A stretch of DNA of 64,000 bases from Arthrobacter sp. StoSoilB22 (GTDB taxonomy: Bacteria > Actinomycetota > Actinomycetes > Actinomycetales > Micrococcaceae): contig NZ_AP024652.1 in NCBI RefSeq assembly GCF_019977315.1, positions 2,232,001-2,296,000 on the forward strand, read 5' to 3'. Shown piece after piece: positions 15,375 to 24,039 of this stretch; the stretch's first letter is position 1, and each line of letters opens with the position of its first letter. The notes beneath the pieces are model-generated. The model made no database searches. It worked only from the letters and a program-made list of their open reading frames with translations, and was not told where the DNA came from. A program made the position numbers and the translations under genes.

Positions 15375-17009
15375 CTAAGCGAGCCGCTCCAGCATGAACT
15401 GAATCTCGCCGTCCACGAACGTTCCCAGAACGCTGCTTGCCGCAAATTCATCCGGAGCCGTGGTCAGCGGATCGAGTTCGAACGCCGTGAAGTCTGCCCG
15501 CTTGCCTACCGTGATCGAGCCCGATACATCCCAGTGCCCGGCAGCTTTGGCCGCGTGGGAGGTGTATCCCTCCAACGCCTGAAGCGCGGTGAGGGCTTGG
15601 GATGGTGCGATGGGTTGCTGGTCCGGATGTCCCGATCGCCGGCGCAGTTGGGCGTCCGCGATGATCGGAAGCGGCTCGAAGGGTGCGATCGGCCAGTCAG
15701 AGCCGATGCCCAGCGTCACACCCACATCGCGAAGATCCCTGCAGCGCCAGGCCCTGCCCGCCCGCTCAGTGCCAAGGCGGGTTGACCAGTTGTCGCTGTG
15801 ATCGGCCATGGAGTAATGGGTGCAATGGGTCGGCTGCATGCTCGCCACTACTCCTGCACCACGGAAACGCTCCACCAGCTCATCCGGCACAGTTTCTATG
15901 TGCTCAATCCTGTGAACAGTTCTGCGCAGAACATCACCAGGGACCACATGGCGCAGGGATTCGATCGCCTCCAACACGTGATCAACCCCGGCATCTCCGA
16001 TTGCGTGCGTGGCAGTCGGAATACCGCGGGAAGCAAAATAGCGGACGGCCGCGGAGTATTCTTCGGGACGCGGCCAGAACGGCGCAGTGGACTGTCCTTG
16101 AACATCAGGTTCATAGAGCCAGGCCGTCCCGTTGTCCACGGTCCCATCGACGAACAGCTTTATGGCTTCAATGGACCAGCGGCGTCCGCCTGTACCGATA
16201 CTGCGGGCCAACTCCTTCCAGCTGCCCTCGCCGCTGCCCGGCATGCACCACGGCGCGGCCCGGAGCCTCAGTGGGAGATCACCATCGGCCTCCAACGCGT
16301 GGAAGAGCTCGGCAGATTCAGCGCTGTGGTCCATGATGTGACCGCCGGTCAGCCCCGAACGGGCGAAGTCTCTCAAGAGCTCGCCTAGCCGCGCTTTGCG
16401 CTGGGCGAAGGACTCTTGCGGGATATGGCGCTGGACCAACTCCATCGCAGCGGCTTCGAGCAATAATCCGGTGGGCACACCGTCTGCGTCGCAGACCACC
16501 TCAGAGGCCTGGTCGAAGTCATAGCTGCCATGGATTCCGGCCAGTTCCAGGGCTCGGCTGTTTGCGAGCGCTGAATGTCCGTCGAACAAGCGGATGAACG
16601 CGGGCTGCTCGCCTGAAACCCTGTCCAGCACACTTCGGTGCAGCTGTACTGAGCCGAAAGCGTTCGGGTTCAGTCCCCATCCACGCAACCAGCCGCCGTC
16701 GTGTCCTGCTTCTGCCCGCAATACGGTGAGGACGTCTTTTAGGGCCGCGGCACCGTTGAGGTCAGCGCCTACCGTCAGGTCCAAGCCGAACACCGGGTGA
16801 ATATGGCAATCCACCAATCCCGGCGTGAGTGTCGCGTTGCCAAGGTCCACCACTTGGGTGTCCGTTTGCTGCCACTGGCCGGCATCCTGGCGACTACCGA
16901 CGGCGGCAATCAACCCGTCGCTGATGGCAACGGCCTGGACTGGCTGGCCAGGGTGTAGCTCGTCCATGGTGTGAATGGTGTCGGCAAGGATGATGAGGTC
17001 AGGAGTCAT
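15375..17009 (-). CDS. YtcJ-like amidohydrolase
   Basis: A 544-residue metal-dependent hydrolase of the amidohydrolase-3 (YtcJ) family. The N-terminal beta domain carries the start of the TIM barrel (PGLVDCHIHP, metal HxH). Further motifs are FDGHSALANSRAL, THAIGDAGVDHVLEAIE and GIGSDWPIAPFEP (metal Asp), and the C-terminus closes with GSITVGKRADFTAFELDP. The start is placed at ATG 17009 rather than further upstream because it overlaps the upstream permease stop by 11 bp and aligns with family starts. Substrate is unknown. Coupling to an APC permease suggests an imported amide, amino-acid derivative or cyclic imide. Confidence 0.9.
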   Translation of the reverse strand: MTPDLIILADTIHTMDELHPGQPVQAVAISDGLIAAVGSRQDAGQWQQTDTQVVDLGNATLTPGLVDCHIHPVFGLDLTVGADLNGAAALKDVLTVLRAEAGHDGGWLRGWGLNPNAFGSVQLHRSVLDRVSGEQPAFIRLFDGHSALANSRALELAGIHGSYDFDQASEVVCDADGVPTGLLLEAAAMELVQRHIPQESFAQRKARLGELLRDFARSGLTGGHIMDHSAESAELFHALEADGDLPLRLRAAPWCMPGSGEGSWKELARSIGTGGRRWSIEAIKLFVDGTVDNGTAWLYEPDVQGQSTAPFWPRPEEYSAAVRYFASRGIPTATHAIGDAGVDHVLEAIESLRHVVPGDVLRRTVHRIEHIETVPDELVERFRGAGVVASMQPTHCTHYSMADHSDNWSTRLGTERAGRAWRCRDLRDVGVTLGIGSDWPIAPFEPLPIIADAQLRRRSGHPDQQPIAPSQALTALQALEGYTSHAAKAAGHWDVSGSITVGKRADFTAFELDPLTTAPDEFAASSVLGTFVDGEIQFMLERLA

Positions 17010-18456
17010 GGGTTTCGAAGCTTCCGATCCGGGCGAAGACGTGGGGGCGGGTGGTGCGCAGTCTGCGGGCAATCAGCAGGCCTGCAAGGAAAACAGCGGG
17101 GGAGACCATCAGCAGGATGGTGTTGGTCAGGGCGTCGGCGAAGGTGAGGAGCTCGATGTTGATGGCTATCAACGCCACCACACCGAACAGTAGGACAGCT
17201 GAGGCCACGCTCAGGGGAATAAGAAAGCGGTTGGTGGCTGCAGCTCGGTTTCGTCGCAGGTAGATGAACGCTGCGACGGACACCAGTCCCTGCAGAGCCA
17301 CAATCCCGAAGATACCCGGCGTGTTGACCCAGATCAGCAGTTGCTTGTACGGGTCGGCACCGGCGATGGCGCAGACGATAATGACGACGGCGGCCAGGAT
17401 GGTCTGCATCTGACCGGCACGGTGCGGGGACTTGTACTTGGGGTGGGTCCTGCCGAGGAACGCGGGGAGCACGCCGTCATTGGCGAGCATGTACACGTAG
17501 CGGTTGATGGCGTTGTGGAACGCAAGCTGGGAGGCATAAACGCTGGTCACAATCAGCACATACATGACTACTTCGGCCCAAGGGCCCACGTACTGGTTGA
17601 TGGTGGCAAAGAACATGCCGTCGGCTAGCTCGCCGGCAGCAACAACCACGTTTCCATCGCCGTAGGCCTGGATAACGGTCCACACAATGAAGGCGTAGAA
17701 CACGGACATAAAACCCACCGCGATGTAGGTTGCCCTGGGTACGGACTTGTCCGGATTCCGGGCCTCGCGCCGGTACAGCACGGTGGACTCGAAGCCCATG
17801 AAGGCAGCAAAGCAGATGGCCAGGATGGCAAGAACACCTGGAGTGAAGGCGTTTTCAGGGGAGAAGGAGGAGAAGCTGATGCCTTGGGCGCCGCCGCATG
17901 CCAGGATTCCGAAGCCCATGATGGCCAGGATCGCGGTTTCGGCGATGAGCAGGACGCCGAGTACCTTGGCGCCGACGTCGATCCCGCGGTAGCCGAGGAA
18001 CCAGACCGCCGCGATGGCCCCCAGTGCAACTACGGGCCAGGGAACATCCAGGCCGAAGAGGGCGCGAAGCATGCCTTGGGTTTGGACGGCGAACAACCCG
18101 TACACGCCGATTTGTAGGCAGTTGTAGGAAACGATCGCCAGGATGGCTGAGGCCAGCCCTACCGTCTTGCCCATGGCCAAGGTGATGTAGGTGTAGAAAC
18201 CACCGGCTGCTTTGACGTGCTTGGTCATGGCCATGAAGGAGATCGCGAAAACCAGCAGGACTGCTCCGGCAATGATGTAGCCCATGGGGGCGCCTATGCC
18301 CCCGACGCCAATGGCGAGTGGGGCAACGCCGGCCATCACTGTCAGGGGAGCCGCTGCGGAGATCACCAGGAAGGCAATACCGCCGGTGCCTATGGCATTT
18401 CTTTTGAGCCCGTTGCCGGCATCTGCTGCCGGAGGTCGGGTTTCGAGGTCGGACAT
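16999..18456 (-). CDS. APC-family amino acid permease
   Basis: A 485-residue membrane protein with about 12 hydrophobic segments. The N-terminal APC signature is at about 15-60 (NAIGTGGIAFLVISAAAPLTVMAG), and the conserved GFESTVLYRREARNPDKSVPRAT segment sits in the middle. ATG 18456 follows AGAGGAT and is preferred to an upstream ATG. It is first gene of a two-gene operon with the amidohydrolase (11-bp overlap). A palindrome 49 bp upstream, between it and the divergent TetR gene, is the likely control site. Probably imports the amidohydrolase substrate or a related amino acid. Confidence 0.9.
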   Translation of the reverse strand: MSDLETRPPAADAGNGLKRNAIGTGGIAFLVISAAAPLTVMAGVAPLAIGVGGIGAPMGYIIAGAVLLVFAISFMAMTKHVKAAGGFYTYITLAMGKTVGLASAILAIVSYNCLQIGVYGLFAVQTQGMLRALFGLDVPWPVVALGAIAAVWFLGYRGIDVGAKVLGVLLIAETAILAIMGFGILACGGAQGISFSSFSPENAFTPGVLAILAICFAAFMGFESTVLYRREARNPDKSVPRATYIAVGFMSVFYAFIVWTVIQAYGDGNVVVAAGELADGMFFATINQYVGPWAEVVMYVLIVTSVYASQLAFHNAINRYVYMLANDGVLPAFLGRTHPKYKSPHRAGQMQTILAAVVIIVCAIAGADPYKQLLIWVNTPGIFGIVALQGLVSVAAFIYLRRNRAAATNRFLIPLSVASAVLLFGVVALIAINIELLTFADALTNTILLMVSPAVFLAGLLIARRLRTTRPHVFARIGSFETHDS

Positions 18457-18504
18457 GGGGATCCTCTGGGTGTTTGGGGAGGGAAGATTCAAAGGTGAGC
18501 CAGA

Positions 18505-18530
18505 CATAAAGCGAAAGGCTTTCGTTTATG
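18505..18530. promoter_or_regulatory. Palindromic operator between the permease operon and tetR gene
   Basis: CATAAA-G-CGAAAG-G-CTTTCG-TTTATG: two nested arms (CATAAA/TTTATG and CGAAAG/CTTTCG), perfect except for one extra G in the left arm. Size, symmetry and placement between divergent genes fit a TetR-family binding site. Confidence 0.78.
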
Positions 18531-18615
18531 GTAGGTCCTTGTGACCGGCGGCACAATACTTCGACGCAAAGTTCTGGCTAGAGTCGTAACAACAACCTTG
18601 AATGGAGACACACGT

Positions 18616-19233
18616 ATGGCACGCCCGCTGGTCCCGCTGATATCCATCGACGCCCTCGTCACCGCTGCCTTGGAGCTGGTGGATGAGGCAGGGGACTTCA
18701 GCCTGCCGAAACTGGCCAAACGGATCGGGGTCAGCCAGTCCTCCATCTACAACCACGTCAGCGGCCGGGAGGAGATCCTTGAGCTCATGCGGGGCCGGAT
18801 CATCGCGGAAAGCCCGTACGTCCTGGAGGATGAGCAGGATTGGGAGGCTTCGCTTCGCGCCATCGTCCGGAGCTATCGTGATGCCTTCGCCCGCCATCCA
18901 AAACTCGCGCCGCTGCTGGTACTCCAGACGGTGCAAGATGCCCAGGTCATGGCCCTCTACGAGAACCTGGCTGTGGCCCTCGAAGCCGCAGGGTTCCGGG
19001 GCCGGGACGTGATGTCCGCAATTTCCACCATTGACAGCTTCGCCCTGGGCTTCGCTTTGGACTTGGCGGCACCGGACGTCGTCTGGGCACCACCCGCACA
19101 GGGGTACCCCGCCCTCACCAATGCCTTGGCCCAAGCCGGACCTGCGGACGAGCGAGGCGAGGCCGCCTTCGAGTTCGGCCTGGAGATCCTCATCGCCGGA
19201 CTGCATTCCCGTCTTCAGTCGACGGTGCTGTGA
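18616..19233 (+). CDS. TetR-family transcriptional regulator
   Basis: A 205-residue regulator with a helix-turn-helix at about 29-49 (SLPKLAKRIGVSQSSIYNHVSG) and a TetR_C-type helical ligand domain (about 75-200). ATG 18616 starts the MARPLVPLISIDALV segment. The frame extends upstream to 18541, but that part lies next to the operator and lacks homology. It is divergent from the permease-amidohydrolase operon and probably represses it via the palindrome at 18505-18530. Its TGA directly abuts the GTG of the next gene (TGAGTG), so the M50 gene is likely co-transcribed. Confidence 0.92.
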   Translation: MARPLVPLISIDALVTAALELVDEAGDFSLPKLAKRIGVSQSSIYNHVSGREEILELMRGRIIAESPYVLEDEQDWEASLRAIVRSYRDAFARHPKLAPLLVLQTVQDAQVMALYENLAVALEAAGFRGRDVMSAISTIDSFALGFALDLAAPDVVWAPPAQGYPALTNALAQAGPADERGEAAFEFGLEILIAGLHSRLQSTVL

Positions 19234-19968
19234 GTGAACCTCCTTCAAACCTGGTGGGACGCCGTGGTCCGCGGCTTCACCGACACCCACACCACAGCGG
19301 TGCCCTTGCCAGCCCTGCTGGTCATACTCGCGTGCGCCGTCGTTCTGAGCATCCCGCGTGTCACCTGGCGTTGGTTCGGCCTTTACGTCACCTTTGTCCA
19401 CGAGCTGGGCCATGCCTACGCCGCGCTCATGACGGGCCGCTTTGTCCATGGGCTCCGGATCGGACTGGACCATTCGGGCCGCCTTGTCAGCAGCGGCCGG
19501 AGCGCTTTCGGGGCAGCGTGGTCTGGATTCTGGGGCTACCCTGCACCCGCCGTGGTTGGTTTGTGCCTGATTGCCGCCTTCGCCGCCGGCCGCTCCGGCG
19601 CCGCCATGTCCATCGGGGCCTTGATCCTGCTGGTCTCGCTGATCTTCCTGAGGAACCTCACCGGGATCCTCGTAGCGGTGTTGAGCGCCGCGATTGCCCA
19701 ACTCCTGATCCTGTTCGCCACACCCACAACCGTCAACTACGTTGTGCTGGCTCTCGGCATTGCCCTTTCCGTAGGCGGCGTCAGGGACCTGTTCAAACTT
19801 GCCGGTGTGCACACCCGCCGCCGCGACCGGCTGGCGAAATCGGACGCCTTCATCCTGGGCCGCAACACTGGAGTCCCGGCGTTCGTCTGGTTGACCGGGT
19901 TCACGGTGGTGATCACCGGATGCTCCCTCGCGTCCGCCTGGATGCTGTGGGGTATGCTCACCGTTTAG
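19234..19968 (+). CDS. M50-type membrane metallopeptidase
   Basis: A 244-residue integral membrane protein with about six hydrophobic segments. The zinc motif HELGHA lies at 56-61 within the second segment (LYVTFVHELGHAYAALMTGR). A central motif like NPG/NxxPDG is not obvious, so it belongs to the short M50B-like group rather than to site-2 proteases with PDZ domains. The GTG start follows the tetR stop without a gap. Substrate unknown; a role in intramembrane proteolysis is inferred from the family. Confidence 0.85.
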   Translation: MNLLQTWWDAVVRGFTDTHTTAVPLPALLVILACAVVLSIPRVTWRWFGLYVTFVHELGHAYAALMTGRFVHGLRIGLDHSGRLVSSGRSAFGAAWSGFWGYPAPAVVGLCLIAAFAAGRSGAAMSIGALILLVSLIFLRNLTGILVAVLSAAIAQLLILFATPTTVNYVVLALGIALSVGGVRDLFKLAGVHTRRRDRLAKSDAFILGRNTGVPAFVWLTGFTVVITGCSLASAWMLWGMLTV

Positions 19969-20124
19969 CCGGTGGTTGACCGTAGTGGGAAGCCCGACGG
20001 CGGTTGTTCGGCTTTGGTTGCTGGCAGGCCTTGCCCTGTGGGCGCTTAGGGTGTCCAATCCTCTATAAGGTTCGAACTGGAGGTGTTCGGACTCCGTGCC
20101 GGGATTCAACACCAGGAGGTGCCC

Positions 20125-22248
20125 ATGTCCGCGAAGGGCACGCGCGAAACAACCAAGGGTCCCGGAGCCGGCACCCCGGATACCAGGCGAGGCGACAACG
20201 GCACTGTCTTGGCGGCGAGTGATCCAGCGAAAGTCCGGAACGTGGCCCTTGTGGGGCATTCGGGTGCGGGCAAGACGACACTGGTGGAGGCGTTGCTGGC
20301 GGCAACTGGAGCCATCACCAGGATGGGCTCCATCAGCGAAGGAACCACCGTCAGTGACTCCGACCCCTCAGCGATTCATCAGCAACGGTCAGTCACGTTA
20401 TCCGTAGCCCCGATTATGGTCGACGACATCAAGGTCAATCTGGTCGACACACCCGGCTACACCGACTTCACCGGCGAACTTCGCGCAGGTTTGAGGGCCG
20501 CCGACGCGGCCCTTTTTGTTGTTTCGGCTGTTGATGGCATTGACGGTGCCACTGTGGCGTTGTGGGGCGAGTGCGAGAAGATCCGGATGCCGCGTGCGGT
20601 GGTAGTCAGCAAACTGGACCATCCGCGCGCCGACTTCGGTGCCGCCGTCGTGCGTTGCCAGGAAGCGTTCGGTGAGTCGGTCCTCCCGCTGTATCTCCCG
20701 ACTGCGGGCCACTCCGGACTCATCGGAGTCCTCCACGGCACTCTTCACGGCACTGGGGGCCAGGATCTGATGCCCACCGCGAACGTGGAAGCAGCCAGGG
20801 GACCTTTGATCGAAGGAATCATCGCTGAGAGCGAAGACGAAACCCTCATGGACCGGTACCTTGGCGGCGAAGAACTGCCGCTCGTGGACCTGATCGCCGA
20901 CCTTGAAACGGCTGTCGCGCGGGGCAGTTTCTTTCCCGTCATGCCGACGTCGGCCGAAACCGGTCTTGGCCTCCCGGAACTCATGGCCCTGTTGACCGAT
21001 GCTTTGCCATCGCCCTTGGAGCGCATCACCCCCGCGGTGATGAAACTCGACGGTTCTTCGTTGAAGCCTCTGGAATGCAACCCCGCCGGGCGCCTCGCCG
21101 CTGAAGTAGTAAGGACCACTGTAGATCCGTTCCTCGGCCGGGTGTGTTTGGTCAGGGTCTTTTCGGGGACTCTGAGGGAGGATTCGTCAATCCACATCGG
21201 CGGACGGGGCCTGGCAGACAGGGGCCATGAGGACCACGACGCCGACGAACGCATCACGCATCTCTACTCGCCTGTGGGTTCGAGCCTCAAAGCGGTTCCA
21301 CAGTGCATTGCCGGCGACATCTGCGCCATCAGCAAGCTGGCCAGCGCCGAAACAGGGGACACTGTCTCCAGCCGTGAGGCACCGCTGCTAATCGAGACCT
21401 GGAACATGCCCGAGCCTTTGATGCCTGTAGCTATTGAAGGGGCCTCACGCAGTGATGAGGACGCGCTTGCCAAAAGCATCGGGAAGGTGGCGGCCGCCGA
21501 TCCGACGCTGCGATTGGAACGCAACCAGGACACGCACCAGCTGATCCTGTGGTGCATGGGGGAGGCCCACGCAGAGGTGGTCCTGGACAGGCTGCGTGGT
21601 CAAGGCGTTAAACTCCAGACCGTGGACGTGATCACTCCACTCAGGGAAACCTTTGCCAGCAAGGCCGCCGGACACGGGCGGCATGTAAAGCAATCAGGTG
21701 GCCACGGGCAGTTCGCCATTTGCGACATCGAGGTGGAGCCCCTGGCCCGCGGCGGGGGCTTTGAATTCGCTGACAAAATCGTTGGCGGTGCAATCCCCGC
21801 TACGTTTGTCGCGTCAGTGGAAAAGGGCGTCCGCTCGCAAATGCTTAAGGGTGTGTCAGCGGGATTCCCCGTGGTGGACATCAAGGTGACGCTGGTGGGC
21901 GGAAAAACGCACAGCGTTGACTCGTCCGACGCAGCTTTCCAGGCTGCCGGTGCGCTGGCGCTACGGGAAGCTGCGGCAGCTGCCAAAATCCAGTTGCTGG
22001 AACCCGTTTCCTCCGTTGTCATCAGCGTTCCGGATGACTACGTGGGTGCGGTGATGAGTGATCTGTCCGGACGCCGGGGCAGGGTCACCGGCACCACCGC
22101 CGCAGACGGAGAGGGAACCGAAATCAGCGCCGAGGTCCCGGACCAGGAGCTCCTGCGATACGCCATTGAACTCCGCGCCCTCACAGCAGGAACGGGGCGT
22201 TTCCGCCGGTCCTTCCTTCGCCACGAGCCCCTTCCGAAGCAGGTTTAA
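20125..22248 (+). CDS. Elongation factor G-like GTPase (EF-G2)
   Basis: A 707-residue translational GTPase. The G1 motif is GHSGAGKT (44-51), G3 is DTPGYTDF, and G4 is SKLD rather than the canonical NKxD. EF-G domains II-V follow, including AGHGRHVKQSGGHGQFAICDIE and the C-terminal GRRGRVTGT. It matches the actinobacterial second EF-G paralogue rather than FusA1, which normally sits with rpsL/rpsG. The ATG is chosen for AGGAGG just upstream (20111-20116). The TAA overlaps the opposite-strand stop of the hydrolase gene (TTAA). Function of EF-G2 is not settled; it may act in ribosome recycling or be silent. Confidence 0.93.
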   Translation: MSAKGTRETTKGPGAGTPDTRRGDNGTVLAASDPAKVRNVALVGHSGAGKTTLVEALLAATGAITRMGSISEGTTVSDSDPSAIHQQRSVTLSVAPIMVDDIKVNLVDTPGYTDFTGELRAGLRAADAALFVVSAVDGIDGATVALWGECEKIRMPRAVVVSKLDHPRADFGAAVVRCQEAFGESVLPLYLPTAGHSGLIGVLHGTLHGTGGQDLMPTANVEAARGPLIEGIIAESEDETLMDRYLGGEELPLVDLIADLETAVARGSFFPVMPTSAETGLGLPELMALLTDALPSPLERITPAVMKLDGSSLKPLECNPAGRLAAEVVRTTVDPFLGRVCLVRVFSGTLREDSSIHIGGRGLADRGHEDHDADERITHLYSPVGSSLKAVPQCIAGDICAISKLASAETGDTVSSREAPLLIETWNMPEPLMPVAIEGASRSDEDALAKSIGKVAAADPTLRLERNQDTHQLILWCMGEAHAEVVLDRLRGQGVKLQTVDVITPLRETFASKAAGHGRHVKQSGGHGQFAICDIEVEPLARGGGFEFADKIVGGAIPATFVASVEKGVRSQMLKGVSAGFPVVDIKVTLVGGKTHSVDSSDAAFQAAGALALREAAAAAKIQLLEPVSSVVISVPDDYVGAVMSDLSGRRGRVTGTTAADGEGTEISAEVPDQELLRYAIELRALTAGTGRFRRSFLRHEPLPKQV

Positions 22249-22910
22249 GCGTTTGTCCGCAGGAAGGCAGCAACTGCCGGCGCCAAGGACGCCCCCACCT
22301 CGGCCGCGCCACGCTTCATACCCTTGACCGCAAACGAATGGTCGCCGCCTTCCACCCACTGAAGTGTCGCCGTCGGGCCGATCTTTTCTACTACCTGCTC
22401 CAGTAGTTCCGGCGTCGCGAACGTATCGCGGGTGCCTTGGAGGAAAAGCATCGGCACCGTGACGCCGTAGAGGTGTTCGTCCCTAAGCTTTTCAGGCTTT
22501 CCGGGGGCGTGGAGAGGGTAGCCGAGGTACACCAGACCCCCTGCGGGCATCCCGTCAGCCACAGCCATGGATGCCATGCGTCCACCGAACGATTTACCGG
22601 CCGCCCAGAGGGGCTGTCCTTGGCCGAGCTCAGCCGCTTTGTCCATCACAGCCCGCCATGTAGCGATGGCTAGAGGAGGGCGATCCGGAAAACGCCGGCC
22701 GGCCTCACGGTAGGGAAAGTTGAAGCGCAACGTCGCCACCCCTTCCTCGCCCATCGCCTCAGCGAAACCCTGCAGGAACGGATGTTCCATTCCTGCTCCC
22801 GCGCCGTGCGCCACTACCAGGGTGGCGAACGCCTGCGTGGGCCGGATGTGAAGGGCAGAGACTTCGGTTTCTCCCACAGCGACGCTCAAGGATGTTTCAG
22901 TATTTGGCAT
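22245..22910 (-). CDS. Alpha/beta hydrolase of the TEX30/KANL3-like family
   Basis: A 221-residue cytosolic alpha/beta hydrolase. Markers are VVAHGAGAGMEHPFL (oxyanion region), GKSFGGRMAS (nucleophile elbow, Ser), LQGTRDTF (acid, Asp) and EGGDHSF (His), giving a complete triad. Substrate unknown. ATG 22910 fits the family start, but an in-frame ATG at 22928 is possible and neither has a strong ribosome site. It is convergent with EF-G2, with which it shares the 4 bp TTAA forming both stops, so no terminator fits between them. Confidence 0.85.
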   Translation of the reverse strand: MPNTETSLSVAVGETEVSALHIRPTQAFATLVVAHGAGAGMEHPFLQGFAEAMGEEGVATLRFNFPYREAGRRFPDRPPLAIATWRAVMDKAAELGQGQPLWAAGKSFGGRMASMAVADGMPAGGLVYLGYPLHAPGKPEKLRDEHLYGVTVPMLFLQGTRDTFATPELLEQVVEKIGPTATLQWVEGGDHSFAVKGMKRGAAEVGASLAPAVAAFLRTNA

Positions 22911-22986
22911 GCAACCATCATGTCCCATCCCGACAAAACGCACTCAGGTGCTGACGCGCAGGGCACAAACGGGGTAGCTTGTGGCC

Positions 22987-24012
22987 ATGGCGAGCGAAGC
23001 AACCACCGTTACTGTCCCTGGTCCCGAGGGCCCGCGCGAGGTCAGGATCTCCAGTCCAAGCAGGGTGATGTGGCCTGAGGCCGGTCTGACCAAACTGGAC
23101 CTTGCCACATACCTCATCGACGTCGGCGAGGCTTTCGTCTTGGCTAACGGGAACCGGCCCATCAGCCTCCAGCGTTACTCGGGCAACATCGAGGGCGATA
23201 TGTTCTTTTCCAAGAATCCCCCCAAGGGTGCCCCGGAGTATGTCCGTTCCGTGACGGTGACGTACCCCAGCGCGCGTTCGCATCCCCAGTTGGTGATCGA
23301 CGAGCCGGCGGCTGCAGTGTGGGCCGCGCAAATGAATACTGTGGTGTTCCACCCCTGGGCGTCCCGGGCCAACGATCCTGACAATCCGGATCAGCTCAGG
23401 ATCGATCTGGATCCCCAACCCGGCACGGACTTCGACGACGCCATCCCGGCGGCTCTGGAACTACGCACCGTTCTGGAAGAAGCCGGACTGACGGCCTTCA
23501 TCAAGACCTCCGGAAACCGTGGTCTGCACGTGTACGCGCCCATCCATCCGAAGCATGAATTCCTGGATGTCCGCCATGCCGTGATCGCTGCTGGACGTGA
23601 GTTGGAGCGCCGCATGCCGGAGAAGGTCACCACTGCCTGGTGGAAAGAGGAGCGCGGTACGAGGATTTTCGTGGACTTCAACCAGGCAAACAGGGATCGC
23701 ACTATTGCCGGGGCGTACAGCCCACGTGCCGTCCCCACGGCCCAGGTGTCCTGCCCGTTGACCTGGGACGAACTGGAGAATGCCGATCCCTCGAAGTACA
23801 CCATTAAGACGGTCCCGGACCGCCTGGCGAAGGTGGGCGACCCCTGGGCGTCCATGCACGATCACCCCGGTGACATCGATGTTCTACTGAAGTGGTGGGA
23901 GCGCGACGTCAAAAACGGTCAGGGGGAAATGCCCTTCCCGCCGGAATTCCCCAAGATGCCTGGCGAGCCCATGCGCGTACAGCCCAGCCGGGCACGCAAG
24001 CCGGAAGGGTAG
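22987..24012 (+). CDS. LigD-type primase-polymerase (PolDom), stand-alone
   Basis: A 341-residue archaeo-eukaryotic-primase-type polymerase as found in the Pol domain of bacterial NHEJ ligase D. Catalytic Asp pair D140/D142 lies in RIDLDPQPG, with a further Asp in RIFVDFNQANRD. The nucleotide/5'-phosphate region has QRYSGNIEGDMFFSKN and SGNRGLHVYAPI. It fills short gaps with a preference for ribonucleotides. No ligase or nuclease domain is fused, and no Ku gene is nearby. The ATG is preferred to a GTG two codons upstream. It is divergent from the alpha/beta hydrolase gene. Confidence 0.92.
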   Translation: MASEATTVTVPGPEGPREVRISSPSRVMWPEAGLTKLDLATYLIDVGEAFVLANGNRPISLQRYSGNIEGDMFFSKNPPKGAPEYVRSVTVTYPSARSHPQLVIDEPAAAVWAAQMNTVVFHPWASRANDPDNPDQLRIDLDPQPGTDFDDAIPAALELRTVLEEAGLTAFIKTSGNRGLHVYAPIHPKHEFLDVRHAVIAAGRELERRMPEKVTTAWWKEERGTRIFVDFNQANRDRTIAGAYSPRAVPTAQVSCPLTWDELENADPSKYTIKTVPDRLAKVGDPWASMHDHPGDIDVLLKWWERDVKNGQGEMPFPPEFPKMPGEPMRVQPSRARKPEG

Positions 24013-24039
24013 GCCGGAAAAATTGCACCGGGAGAGCGT

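Noticed and set aside
18526..20259. A 577-codon minus-strand frame across tetR and the M50 gene
   Set aside because: It lies antisense to two well-supported genes, contains no motif and has a composition (Gln/Gly/Asp/His rich) typical of a shadow frame in GC-rich DNA.
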